DNA from: Turbatrix aceti
Lineage: Eukaryota > Nematoda > Chromadorea > Rhabditida > Panagrolaimidae
NCBI GenBank assembly: GCA_963969345.1
Contig: OZ017766.1
Coordinates: forward strand, 620,001-684,000
Direction of reading: 5' to 3'
DNA: 64,000 bases
In this document: positions 47,084 to 58,392 of the stretch, in pieces
Position numbering within the stretch: position 1 is the first letter of the stretch
Layout: the number at the start of each line of letters is the position of its first letter
The notes under the pieces: model-generated
What the model saw: the letters and a program-made list of their open reading frames with translations, nothing else
Databases searched by the model: none
Told to the model about the DNA's origin: nothing
Translations under genes and position numbers: made by a program

Positions 47084-47403
47084 CTGAAAGAAATGGCCTA
47101 AAAAGATAAAACAAAAAAAATAAAAATAAAACACAGTCAAAACGTGACAATAAAACACATTTTGCACTTTCAAAGTGCCAATGAGATTCATTTGTGAAAA
47201 AAAAATAAGATTGCGAAAAATAAGCAGAGAAGAGAAAGGCCGAGAAAGCTGGGCAAGGCAAAAGGGTTCAACCTTTTTTTTCGCTGCGGGAGTCAAACGC
47301 GCAACCGCTGCGGAAATCAAACGCGTTATCAATCATTTCGTGCGTTTTCAACTATTTGATATTTCTTCAATTCGTGATTTTTGGACGTGCGTTCTTTAAT
47401 CAC
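47084..47403. other. Upstream region of the BAH-domain gene
   Basis: A/T-rich with a TTTTTTATTTT... tract (polypyrimidine on the minus strand) next to the acceptor at 47084. No confident feature otherwise. Confidence 0.3.
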
Positions 47404-47423
47404 AATTAACTTAAAATGACAAA

Positions 47424-47730
47424 CCGTAACGATACAGGTACTCGTAGAAAAATAGAAATGCAATTATTTTAGCGCATTTTCCGACAACCGTCGTCGAAGA
47501 AGCCGAACGCTGGGCCAAGGAAAAGTTCCAGGAAGACGACATGGAAAACTGATGAGAGAATTGCACAAACAAACGCCACCGTTCTACAATTTGGCCATTT
47601 TGACGTGTGTCGTCGAGATCAAATGGCATGTCAAAAAGAGGCCGTCGACCCCCGGGGCCGAGGGCAGGAGGCTGATTTGGGCAAACACCTTGTAAGCAAC
47701 CGATGAGGCGTCGAAAAAATTTTGCCATTT
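47424..47730 (+). CDS. Coding-like block, model uncertain
   Basis: On plus, ATG at about 47415 (MTNRNDT), a 36-nt intron (GTACTCG...ATTTTAG) and an exon from 47476 would encode a 33-residue peptide ending ERWAKEKFQEDDMEN at 47551. In another plus frame the block stays open to a donor-like CACCTT/GTAAGC near 47694. A minus-strand frame (FDMPFDLDDTRQNGQIVERW) is equally long. Only one of these can be real. The GC-rich composition differs sharply from the surroundings, so an exon or gene remnant is likely, but strand and frame are unresolved. Confidence 0.25.
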
Positions 47731-47739
47731 TAGAACAAA

Positions 47740-48055
47740 TGAATATTCTGTTTTAACTGTTCAACGACAAACTCCGTGATCATAGAAAACGCATTTCTGT
47801 GACTATGTATCACTCCGGATGGCGCAGACGAGTGTTGGGCATTTTACAAATCTACGTTCAGACCACAGGGGTCAGGACACTGTTCGAGTAATCATTTATG
47901 ATACTATCAGCAGGCAAAAAATATCACATATAAACTGAATGCACAATGAATCATGTTTGCGATAAAAAATATTGACAATGAACGAAACGACTAAAAAGTT
48001 TCGCCAAAACCCGTATGCGAAAACAACGTTTCTAAAAACCTTCAACTTACTTGAC
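47740..48055. other. Spacer downstream of the GPCR, with a repeated fragment
   Basis: 47766-47880 is a diverged copy of 43186-43290. The rest is AT-rich and may include GPCR 3' UTR. Confidence 0.35.
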
Positions 48056-49717
48056 TTACCTCTGAGCAGAAGCGCGGCGCTCAATCATGGGCATGGATTC
48101 CTCCCCGACGATCGTTAGTGTGGGAGAAGGCAGCGACGTGAACTTGGTCTTCAGGTGGAGTCCAGTCGACGTGCATAGATCCTTTTCGGCAGCCAGTAGG
48201 TGAAGTAGCGACTCTCGAAACAAAATTCTGTACCGCTTGGAGACGAGGCAGTAGAGGCAGAAGTTGAGCGCAGCGTTGACGAAGACCATCTGCTGGCTGA
48301 TACAGGTGTAGATGACGGCCGTCTCGTGGTAGTGACCGTAGAATTCGTAGAGCAGACGAGCAGGGGCCTGAGGGCCTACACAGACGAAGAGCAGCGCCAC
48401 GACGGCGAACAGCATAGCGTTTGCGTTGAAGCGTTGTGCTGCAGTGTCCTGAAGAGAAAAGTGAAAAAATCGTGATCTTCCACATTTGAAAACAAAAAAC
48501 AATTCATTTTTATCAGTTGATCAAAATTTGTTTCTTTGGTTAGAAAACGCGTTTTATGACCAAAGCTCTTATGCGAGTGCGGGTGCATCCTAACACGCGA
48601 ACGCACGAATAAATCCCTGACTCCAGGCCGTTGTACCACACGTTTTAAAAGCAACTTACCGGGCAATCAGCCGAATTATTGTTCGCCCTGGCGTAGTCAT
48701 CCTCGACGACTCGTCTCAGCGTCGTGATAAGTCGACTATTCAGACAGCATAGCACGACGATGGGAGCAACGTTGAACGCGAAGAGGCTGAAGTAATCCAT
48801 GACCTTATAATACGTCTGGAGCACTTGAGAATCCGACATGACAATCACGTTGTAAGAGTAGCTACGAGCCTCATCCCAGCAGTCGACGACGCGATAGACT
48901 AGTGGCCACTGCGCGCTACATACCAGGGAGACGAGAAACGATATTGCAATGGCCTGCTTCGAGCGCCGCGAAGTACAGAAGCGATGCGCGGCTAACGGAT
49001 GACAGACGCAGACGTAACGCTCGACGTTGAAGGCAACAACTATCCTAAACATCAAGAAATGCATACAAAAGAACGACAAATGCCTTACAGAACACTGGCT
49101 TTGTAGAATGTCGAAGCCAGAAACCGGACGTATAAGGCGACGTGTGTGTAAACAGAGTTCAGGATGTTGGACGTCACAAAAGCCTGAACACTCATCGGTG
49201 TGACTTCCAGGGTGGCAAAGACGAGAAAGAGCACGTCGCAGACGGCTAGTGCTACCAGAAGATGCCTGAAATTTGTTAAAACTAACAGGTTTTTGGGTGA
49301 AAAATCAAGCTTACCAGGAAGGAATACGTCTTGCTGACGTATTTCCGGTCAAGATCACAAAGTTGAGTGTATTGCAGGCAAAACCTATCACAGCTATCGT
49401 CGGTAAACAGACGACATTCGTCCACCAGACGATTTCCAAGACGTCCTAAAAATGGATAAAGAACTTCATTGTTGCAGATTTTTAAGTATTTTTTGATCGA
49501 AAAGCATTTTTAATAATAATTTTAATAAAATAATTGTGTAATACCCGAATTTTAAAGATTTCATAAAATTAGTTTTTCTAAACAATGAACAATAAGCAGA
49601 ATAGAAAATAACACCTAATCAAACACAAAATGCGGCTACCTGGTGATGAGGTGAAGGAGCGTGAGGCTGAAGCGTGCAAGCGTTTAGACGAAAATCATCG
49701 TTCAGGGGCTCCTCCAT
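48056..49717 (-). CDS. Class A peptide-receptor-like GPCR
   Basis: Five exons (49717-49640, 49445-49315, 49265-49089, 49044-48660, 48448-48056) close in phase to 387 aa. Seven membrane segments are visible with rhodopsin-class landmarks: TM1 GFACNTLN, TM2 LVALAVCDVLF, the TM3 end ERYVCVCHPL (DRY equivalent, about residue 137), TM4 SAQWPLVY, TM5 FNVAPIVVL, TM6 VCVGPQAPARLL and TM7 NAALNFCLYCL (NPxxY equivalent). The NFxLYC form of TM7 and the ERYxxVCHP loop are frequent in FMRFamide-type neuropeptide receptors, which is my best but uncertain subfamily guess. The usual TM3 cysteine (position 3.25) is absent, while the second extracellular loop keeps one (DCWDEAR). The stop TAA overlaps a consensus donor (AG/GTAAGT), so a further 3' exon is possible. 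Confidence 0.85.
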
Positions 49718-50879
49718 CGTTGAAATAACCGTCGTCCAGACAGGTAAACGCGCAATAAATCCTGATCGACCGGCGGTTGATATCAAACAGTCATGACTGA
49801 TGTGAAAGTTACAGAGAAACGGACAATACTAAAAAAATTTAGATGAGCGTAAAAAAGACGAACAATCTAAATAGAAACCGCAAAAAAAGTTATAAGGGTT
49901 TACGATGAAAAAAAGAAAAGTTTCAACGGATTGAAGACCAATTTATGAAAATTTACGATCAAAAATTCCCAGACCGTGAGATATTCAGAATTTGAGATAA
50001 ACCACTTGACGAGGTGGGGTATAAATTACCTAAGGTATCGAAAAGTCACGAAGCAATCCTACCGACTGCCTACCTGTTGCTCGGGATGAAAGTGCAGGAA
50101 AGGAAAGGAGGAACGATAAGCAAACAGGTAAAAACGTAAACTTGCGCAGTCTCGCGAAGCCCAAGTTCGTTGACCAATCGGACAACAGACACGCAAGCGA
50201 ACAATGCTAGAAGGAAGGGTAGGTAAAAACGTCGATGACAATGTATACCACCACCACTTTCACTCCATCGTCACCCCCAGATTTACCTGTGATGCATCGA
50301 CCAACCGACCGACGTACAACAACAACATACTTTCTCATTTCTTCGTTTCGACGAATTCTGTGAAAAATTTTTTTTTCAATTGTATTCAATTCGATCAAGT
50401 CAAGAAAAAGGGGGAAGAGAGTCTGCATCTCTCTTTCTCTCTTTCTTTCTCCTTCCTTCCCTCCGTGCTTATTTGCATTCACGGCGGTGGTGGCGAAGCA
50501 AGCCATCATCATCGCCGATGACGACCAATTCAACACCAACAACCACCTAATGTAAACGCTTTCTTGACCACTATACCCTGTCGTGACAGATTGTGGACAT
50601 ACGCACAACAAGAACACGACCAAATCTTCATCACGGTGAGCGTAACACGCAAGTTGCTGCAAAATACAGGCAGAATCACTGTTGACCTATAAAACAGATA
50701 CAAAATATTAAAAAAGATATTTTTTATCGTAATCCAACTCCATATTCTACCGCAACAACGCAGCTAGCAGCATAAAGAAGAGCTTTGTCCTGGTCGATAG
50801 CTGAAAGCTGAAAAAAAGAACAAATAGCTTGCAGAAGGCATCAAATCAAACATAATAGTAGTAAAAGCTCATATTTGCC
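49718..50879. other. GPCR upstream region and intergenic DNA
   Basis: Should contain the GPCR promoter and 5' UTR. No TATA box or further exon could be assigned. The 50200-50660 stretch is CT/GA-rich on either strand, with overlapping frames that look low-complexity. Confidence 0.3.
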
Positions 50880-51026
50880 AACATTACACCGGAGCGAGCG
50901 GTAAATGACAGAAAAAACAAAGAGCGGGAGCGGAGCGAGCGAGAAAATTTTAAAAGTAAAAGAGCGGGAGCGGAGCGAGCGCAAAAAAAATTAAAATTAA
51001 TGGAGCGAGAGCGGAGCGAGCGGTAC
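50880..51026. repeat. Solo array of GAGCGGGAGCGGAGCGAGCG words
   Basis: Three or four direct copies of AAAGAGCGGGAGCGGAGCGAGC-like units occur. They resemble the subterminal array of the family D MITE at 8255 but have no terminal repeats nearby. This is probably the remnant of one end of such an element. Confidence 0.6.
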
Positions 51027-51286
51027 AAAAAGACAAATTAGAAAACCCTGGAAAACAAGAAGGGCATCTTTTTTCAATACTAGTCACAGTGGGGACCTTC
51101 GGGCCCCATGTTACAGTAAAAATGTCAAATTTCGCACTCTCTTTTTAGGGGGAGGAGGAAAAATTTGACAACGTCAAACCGCTGCAATCAACTTTTTTAT
51201 TCTTATTACCCGAGTAATGGACTGTTTGTTTTTTTTGCATGGTAAAAAAACATGGAGATTGTGCAAAAGAATTGGATTTTTCAAGA

Positions 51287-53168
51287 TCAAAGGTCGTCTG
51301 ATGCCTCCCGCTTAGTGCGTAACGACGTCCCGCTCCGGCGACCAGCCTTCGACGATCTCGATTTGAGACCCTGTCGCCTGCTGGAATCGGTGTCGTCCCG
51401 GGCGAAGAGGCAAATTTTGCCCTCACCGCCTACAGCGAGCATGTACGACCCGTCACGACTGAAAGCAATCTTTCGGACGACTTTTGGCAGACAGCTGTGG
51501 TGCAGCTCGAAGTCATGCTTCTTCGATATCGGTCGTTTCCAGAGATCCCAGAGAAGAACTCGTTGATCGAGGTTTCCGCATGCGAACCATGCACGACCTG
51601 GGGGGCCTTTGGTGATGTCGAACTTGATGAACCACATCTCGGCGTTCGGCAGGTAGGATGACGATATTTTTTGCGACAGCGTTTCTGTGCCAACCACGTC
51701 GCGGCCCCCGGCGGGGCACGGGTCGTCAAAATGCCCAAATTTTGATATCACGAAACGGTTTTCACTAGCCTAAAATACATTTTTAGGCCTAAAACCCAAA
51801 AACAATAAATTCCATACCTTGGAAATAACATGCACTCCAAGAAACTGCACACAGTCGACGTAGTTGGCGTGAAGATCCCGGCTATCCGAGCACGGGTACG
51901 TCACTTCGACGGGTTCCAGGCATTTTGGGCAGCCAATGGACGCGGCTTTGATGCGTTTGACTATTTCTGGCTCGCTGCCGATGTCCCAGATCTTGACAGT
52001 GTGATCCATGGATCCGGAGACAATGAAGCTGCCAGAATCGTCGAAGGAGGCGCTGATGATCTGGTCAAGGTGGCCATACATGCCGCCTAGGATAGCCAGG
52101 CACGAACCACAGTTGACCTCGAAAATTCTGATTGTGAGGTCTTTGGAAGCGCTGGCAACGATGCTCGTTTCCTGGGGGTGCGTTTTGATTTCGTTGATCA
52201 CGTCGCCGTGATCACTGGACTTCTAAAAGAGCAATCAAACATAAAACGAATACGGGTGGCGTAAAAAACGATTGTAGGCCAGAAAACAATCAAAAATGGT
52301 AAAATTTGCGGCATAGAACTAAATTTATCTACAAAATATCAATTTTCAAAATATCCAAAATATTCACTTTCGTTACCCAAATATATTCGTATTACATATC
52401 CGGTAATTCCGGGTACCCGACATAACTGATTTTTTTTATTAATTCAATGAATTTAGGCCAGAAACCAACATACCGTAAGCGTTCGTCCGGTAAAAGGATG
52501 AACAACCCGAAGAACGGCATTGTTACCTCCAACGACGACAACGATACTGTTTTCGTACTGCGAGTAGGCCCAGGTGACAGCGAAGAGGTCTTCTTTCGGC
52601 TGAAACGAATTCTACCGTAATGAAAATTTTTTAGGGGTATAACCAACCTCAGGGTCCACATATTGAGCAAACGGTTTGATTTTACCGTCGTCGATGTAGA
52701 AGACATTGACGAAACCCTTGCAAACCGTTGCTGCGAGTTCGTAGTTCTCAACCAGGGTGCAGAACGCGACGTCGTAGACGGAGGCATTGGATGTGTTTTG
52801 CTGAAAACATGAATTTCGGTAATCACTATGCCAAAAAACGCCGTAAAGTGCATAACTTTGTGCAAGGCTATATAAAAACGTCAAAAATTGGTCTGAAAGC
52901 ATCAACAAATTCAACAACCGTAACTCACCACAAAATGCGCGGCGTAGGTATACGGATTTCGATCTACCGGCACATATCCGTCATCCGGAACCCGCGCAGC
53001 CGCACCAGTGGCGCCCGGGTGGTCGGGATCTAGCACACCCGATGCCCGGGAAATGGGCAACATGACGGCGTCATCAGCTGTGCTCATCGCCGATGTCGTA
53101 GTCGTTCGCCCCGAAGGCGTTACCGCGTCTGCCAAATCTGCTGCGCGCCCGCCATCTGTGCTGTTCAT
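51287..53168 (-). CDS. EED: Polycomb protein EED (PRC2 WD40 subunit)
   Basis: Exons 53168-52929, 52800-52648, 52599-52474, 52222-51818 and 51769-51287 close in phase to 468 aa (human EED 441). EED is the WD40 scaffold of PRC2, binding EZH2 and trimethyl-lysine marks. Diagnostic blocks: HGDVINEIKTHPQ, VASASKDLTIRIFEV, SGSMDHTVKIWDI, HANYVDCVQFLGVHVISK, NAEMWFIKF and KIAFSRDGSYMLAV. Compared with the human aromatic cage (F97, Y148, W364, Y365), the equivalent positions here appear to be Y, F, W and F: still aromatic but substituted. The first exon is a low-complexity Ala/Thr-rich leader. The C-terminal tail is extended and basic (RRQGLKSRSSKAGRRSG). ATG at 53168 is the first in the exon. Confidence 0.93.
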
Positions 53169-53572
53169 AACAGTTTTCTTAAATCCGTGAAAAATGGACG
53201 TTAAGTACCGAAAGATATCCAGTATGACGATAAATACAGCACAACAGATGCCGAGAAGAGGACGTGAACAAGAACAAAGGAAAAGCTGATTAACAACGCA
53301 TTTCGACGAAAAGCGGCATTCAAATCGTTGCGGGAACCCGCAAAAGTCAGAATAGAAAAAATGTGTGCGAAATAAGCTTTGAAAAAAGTTTGGTTATTTT
53401 TTTTTGTTTTTTAATATAAAATTATGAAAAACAACTTCACTTTTTCTGTGACTTGTTCTAATTTTTTTACAGTTCATAGAAAAACTGTTTTTTACGAATG
53501 AGGGTCTTTGTCAAAAGTTGATCGTATAAATTTTAATCTGTAACAAAAAATCATTTATTTTTGAATTTCAAG
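53169..53572. other. EED upstream region
   Basis: AT-rich. A possible acceptor GATTTAAG lies just upstream of the ATG on the minus strand. Nothing else is recognised. Confidence 0.3.
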
Positions 53573-53888
53573 CAGAGTTGTCGACCGAGCCAAAATTGCC
53601 GAGCCGAGCATTCGAGTCGCTCGGCTCGGCTCGCTCGAACCGAGCATGGCAATTTTTTCCACACAATTTTCGCTTTGAAAAAAAATTTGCGACAACAAAA
53701 ACTATTTTACAACAAAAAACGTGTTTGGAATGGTACAATTTAGCGTAAATTAACTACAAATATCATAGTTTTGGCATAAAAAAAATGTAATTTTTCGTCA
53801 TTTTTGGGTCATTTTTTAGGCTCGGCTCGGAATCCTCTGAAATGCTCGGTTCGAATTCTCGAAATGCTCGGCTCGGTCGACAACTCTG
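53573..53888. mobile_element. hAT-type MITE, family E, second copy (opposite orientation)
   Basis: The 316-bp element has ends CAGAGTTGTCGACCGAGCC and its inverse, with the exact duplication ATTTCAAG (53565-53572, 53889-53896). The core is the reverse complement of the copy at 12185, with high identity, and GAGCCGAGC words are present at both ends. Confidence 0.93.
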
Positions 53889-54202
53889 ATTTCAAGTGCC
53901 ATGGTGGTCACAAACATTTTTTTAAAGGTTGTTTATTTTTTGTACAACTCAGCCGGTTTCTTTTTGAGCACCAAAATTTTCAATTCACTGCCCGCTTTTA
54001 CGCCTAAATTCACTTCAAGGTGAGGCAATAATAATGCTTCAGATGAAGTACGAAGTCATTGACAGGCACAAATTTGTGCAATCATGCATTGAAGGATTTA
54101 TTTTTTGTAACAACCAAAAACATTATGTTCTGGGCCAACCATAACGCCTGTCTGAATCAACTGGCGGGCAGGTGGTCTAGACTTTTTCTGTATACAAGCA
54201 AG

Positions 54203-56711
54203 ATGACAGCCAACATCGGTGAGGATCCAGTTGTTGGTAACGTCAGTCAATCGGTCTGTGGACCACCCGGAAATCTAGCTTTTAATGCCAACTTTGAATG
54301 CGGAAATCTGGGAAGGGTGGATGTGTTGTCGCCAAATGAGTACGATCTGTTCATTCGTCCGGATACCTGCAATCCAAAGTACAGAGTTTGGTTTTACTTT
54401 GCCGTTGACAATGCCAAACCTAATCAGGTTGGCTTTTCAAACACCAATTTCAATTTTAAATGACTGTATTCAGTTTTTTTCTTTAAAAAATAAAACGCAT
54501 TCCATAATATTTTTTTTGTAATTTAGCGCGTTGTGTTCAACATAGTCAACTTTTCCAAACTTCGCACACTTTTCGACACGGGGTCTGCTGCTCCCGTGTT
54601 CAAGACAGTCTCGGATGCTTCATGGTAGGCTTCAATTACACGTTGCAACTCTTTATCAATATTGTTTAGGTCCCGAGTAGCTGCCAAAAATATTTATTAT
54701 TATTCGAGCAAAGTTCATGCGGATCGATTTATTCTGGCTTTTATTCACGTTTTTCAATCATGTGAACGCTGTTACTTTGCTTACTGTATACCGTATACAT
54801 ACACTGAGCTCCAGGATTTTCTCTTGGACATCGAAAAACGCAATCTACCGTACTTCAAGCGTACCCCGTTAACACAGACCATCCAGCGCAGGCAGGTGGA
54901 TCTCCTGACCATCACAAATATCGAAAACCTAGTCAACAAGCAAAAGGTCGTATTCATTACTGCAAGAGTTCATCCGGGTGAAACGCCGTCCAGTTTTGTG
55001 ATGCATGGCCTTCTCGAGTTTTTGGTCAGCAATCATCCCTACGCAGATAAGCTTCGTGGCGCTTACGTCTTCAAGATAGTACCCATGCTTAATCCGGATG
55101 GCGTGTACCTGGGCAACTATCGATGCTCGCTCATGGGATTTGATCTCAACAGAGAATGGACAAATCCGTCGTCATGGGGTACTCCCACGATTTATGCCGC
55201 TAAGAATCTTCTTCTACAATACAACAATAATTCTGTGCGTTTTTCTTGCCTGCTTACGGCCGACCTAAATTTTCAGGCCGAATCCGGGCTGCCGCGGCCT
55301 CGGCCTATTTTTGGAATTTTTTTGTGCTTTATTTTAGGATTATTTTTGCAAAACTTGGTCATATTCAGAAAACATTTTCGTGCTAAACACTCTGCTATGC
55401 AAAAATGCATAATAGTAATTCATTTTAATAAATAGTAAAATTTTGATGAATAAAACACAAAAACGTCTGAAAATCACACTTTTTTTCGAAAAAAATAAAT
55501 TTCGATTTTTTTCGGTTTTTCCATCCGGCCGGTCGGATTTTATGCCTTGGTTGAGATGCATACGATTATTTATTTTTTGGTTTTCCTCCCTTTTTTTATC
55601 ACTCATTCCACTTCATCACTGCAGATCAGACTATTTTATGCAATTAGTTTTTATTTTAGTCATTTGCTTCTAACAAAACAATTTTTTCATTTCAGCACAT
55701 GGAACTTTGCCTGTGCATCGACCTCCACGCCCACTCAAACCAGACCAACTCCTTCCTTTACGGCAATCTCTCAGCCAAGGACCCAAAGCAGTGCGAGCAG
55801 CAACTCTACATCCCTTACCTGCTCTTTGACGCAACCGAGGATTACTCCCTCCAGCTGACCCAGTTCAACACGGACGCTGAAAAAGCTGGTACATCGAGAA
55901 GGTATTCAACAATATTCCGTTTCTGTTTACATTTTTGTCCCAGACATTGGCCAGTCGGATCACTTTTAAGGGCGATGGGTGCGGTGCTTGACGGCAACTG
56001 TCTCTGCTATACGCTGGAAGTCTCATTTTTCTCATACAAACCCAAGGACCAGGCCAACGCCAAAAGTGTTCCCTACTTTGAATCGACTTGTGAGTCACCT
56101 TTCGTTTTTTTTCTTTTGTTGACGCAGGCGATTAGAAAAGAAAAGAAAAGTCCATGTTGTCAAAGAGGCACGTCACTTTTGGTGCATGCTGCCAGGAACA
56201 AAAAAATGATCTGAGGAGGCTTTGAACTCACCGAACTCATCATCGAAATTGTAGCAAGTTCATGGATCAACTTTGTTTGGCCAGTTGTTTCTTGAGGGCG
56301 TTAATTGATATTTAAATGCACCATTAAGTAACTTCCCCAACCATGAACAAGATGACTGCTGGAATTGATGCATAAAATGTTACAGAGTTCACACGCCCAA
56401 TAATTAAGCTTGACGAAGATTCGAAATTCGCCAAATTGGAAATTACGTACTGAAAAAAATTTCAGCCGACAAAAGAAATTTTAATTTCTTACATTTAAAA
56501 ATGTGATGTAACTTTATTTATTTTTATTTTAGATAAATTTCTCGGTCACAACCTTGGCATAGCCATTCTCAATTACAACGAAGTTCTCAACGGTGATCGT
56601 ACAATTGACATTCGACGCAGCTACGAAAGCTTTCTTCCAAAGCGAGCTGCCAGGAATTACAAACAAATGAGTAAAAATCTCAAAGGTGGCATGGATAATC
56701 GGCGTGTTTAG
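54203..56711 (+). CDS. AGBL4: Cytosolic carboxypeptidase of the CCP6/AGBL4 type
   Basis: Exons 54203-54427, 54527-54624, 54670-55234, 55696-55901, 55944-56089 and 56533-56711 close in phase to 472 aa. CCPs are zinc carboxypeptidases (M14D) that remove glutamates from tubulin and other proteins. The N-domain has LAFNANFECGNLGRV and YRVWFYFAV; the catalytic domain has the zinc pair HPGE (H209, E212), FDLNREW, the third ligand in DLHAHSN (about residue 307) and the catalytic glutamate in CYTLEVSFFSY (about residue 390). The AGT-RR...CYTLEVSFFSY stretch and NPDGVYLGNYRCSLMGFDLN suit the AGBL4 subgroup best. The intron at 55902-55943 is only 42 nt, in frame and stop-free. The 461-nt intron 3 contains a GGCCGACC...GGCCGGTCGG inverted patch that may be a small MITE. 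ATG 54203 was chosen as the residue just before the conserved N-domain; the frame is open upstream to 54059. Confidence 0.9.
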
Positions 56712-58392
56712 TAAAAACTAAATGAGTCCATGTTTAACGATCCATTTTTTATGGGCATAATGTTGCTGAAAGCTATAAAAAAGAGAAAAATTAGGCGGCG
56801 TGATGAATTGGTTTGCACCTAGTTGTTTATGTTATCTTGCGTCCGTGTTAGATTTGATTACAATCAAACCATTTTTTACGTCATTTTTTTAGTCTGGGAA
56901 CTTCGGAAATTCGTCATCGACAGGAAACGTGAAAAAACATTATCATAAGTTGTTAAAACTCAAAAAAAGCATTGTCATACGTGTAATATGATTTATCGGA
57001 TTCGCAGGGCTGGTTTAGCGTAGATGGGGAACAACGTTTTTTGCCTTGTCCTCGGTAACAAGTCTCCTAGTTGTCTTTATGGAGGTTTTTTTTATTTTTT
57101 TATTTCACCATTATTCAGTGGTTAGTTATCATTTCATAGGGATTTTTCCCTGTCTTTTTTTTTATTTCGCTGTTTGTGTACTTTTTGACGATCGAGCAAC
57201 GTGCTAACGATCCCATTGACGTCAGAAACCGATTACATGAGTGCTACATGGTGGCAGGTCAACAAATTTTGTCTGAATTATTTTTTTGCATTTGCTGAAC
57301 CTACGTTTGATTTGGCGAATAAATTTTGCACCAATAACACCACGCGACTAAAAAGTCAGTGCACGCTTGTTTGTAACAATAACAAGCCTAGAGGGGTGAA
57401 AAAACAGTTTTGTCTCCTGCTGCTGGGTGTTATTGCCCTTTCATTTTTGCAAAACACCTTGAAAAAGAAGGAAGCAAGATTGAACAGTAAATGTGTTTTC
57501 AAGACAGGATGAGTCACATGAGTTCATTGTCCCCTGAAGACTAATCTATGAACTATTTATTTATTGTACCTTTACTTCCTTCTGTCTGTCTAATTCTTCT
57601 CTTCCAACGGTTTCAAAATCTTTTTAGCTGAAAAATAAAAATATTTTTACCCTTTTTATTGTTGCCTTAAGATGACATTAAATCATCGTTAGATTAAAAA
57701 AACGATTTATTTGAGGAAAGTAAATAAACACATAAATGCGTAGTACAGATACTTGAAAAACCAACTCAATGATGTCTAGTGTCAAGACGAGACAGATGCA
57801 AAATAGGTTGAGAAAGTGATGATTTTTGACGACATTGATACAAAAGTGGCACAAATATGCGCCAAGAAAAACAGTAAGAATAAGGTACATAAACTACGTG
57901 CAACGTGCAAATATCGATACCAGTTTGTAATACGAATATGTCTAAATTTTAAACAACATTAATGGAAAAAATATATCCGCACCTCAAAACACGTGACTTT
58001 ATTAGGCTTGATCTTTTTTGTTGCCTAAAATTTTTTAAAACAAACTTTCCCAGCATTCAAATATTTTTTACTTGAATTCAACTTTTCACACACTTCAACT
58101 TTTTTATTAAAACGTCAATGCAATGTTAAAGGAAATGGTAGATTCAACGTGTTATCATTGGGTGATTAAAGAAAACAGGGTGGATAAGATAAGATAATAG
58201 CCCCCTCCCCCAATCCCCCCTTACTGGCTAGTATTGTGATTATGCGATTCTTAGCCAAATGTCTGCCGCAGGTTAACAATTCGCTAAGCATAACAGGGAG
58301 GGGTAAAAAATTGGTATGATACATACAAGCGAGATTTAATGGGTCCGGGAATTGGATTGATGTGCCACGTTTTGTAGCTGTTTTTTCTGCGC
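56712..58392. other. Intergenic DNA with a short dispersed repeat
   Basis: A TTTATTTCACCATTA-TCAGTGGTTAG word near 57100-57132 also occurs near 28055-28095. An open frame at 57201-57512 has no recognisable feature. The remainder is AT-rich with nothing supported. Confidence 0.35.

Noticed and set aside
47896..48084. Additional GPCR 3' exon in the 62-aa minus frame
   Set aside because: A following exon is possible because the stop overlaps a donor, but this frame has no acceptor at its start that joins in phase.
57201..57512. 103-aa plus-strand frame with a hydrophobic stretch
   Set aside because: Composition matches surrounding noncoding DNA, and neither start nor neighbours support a gene.
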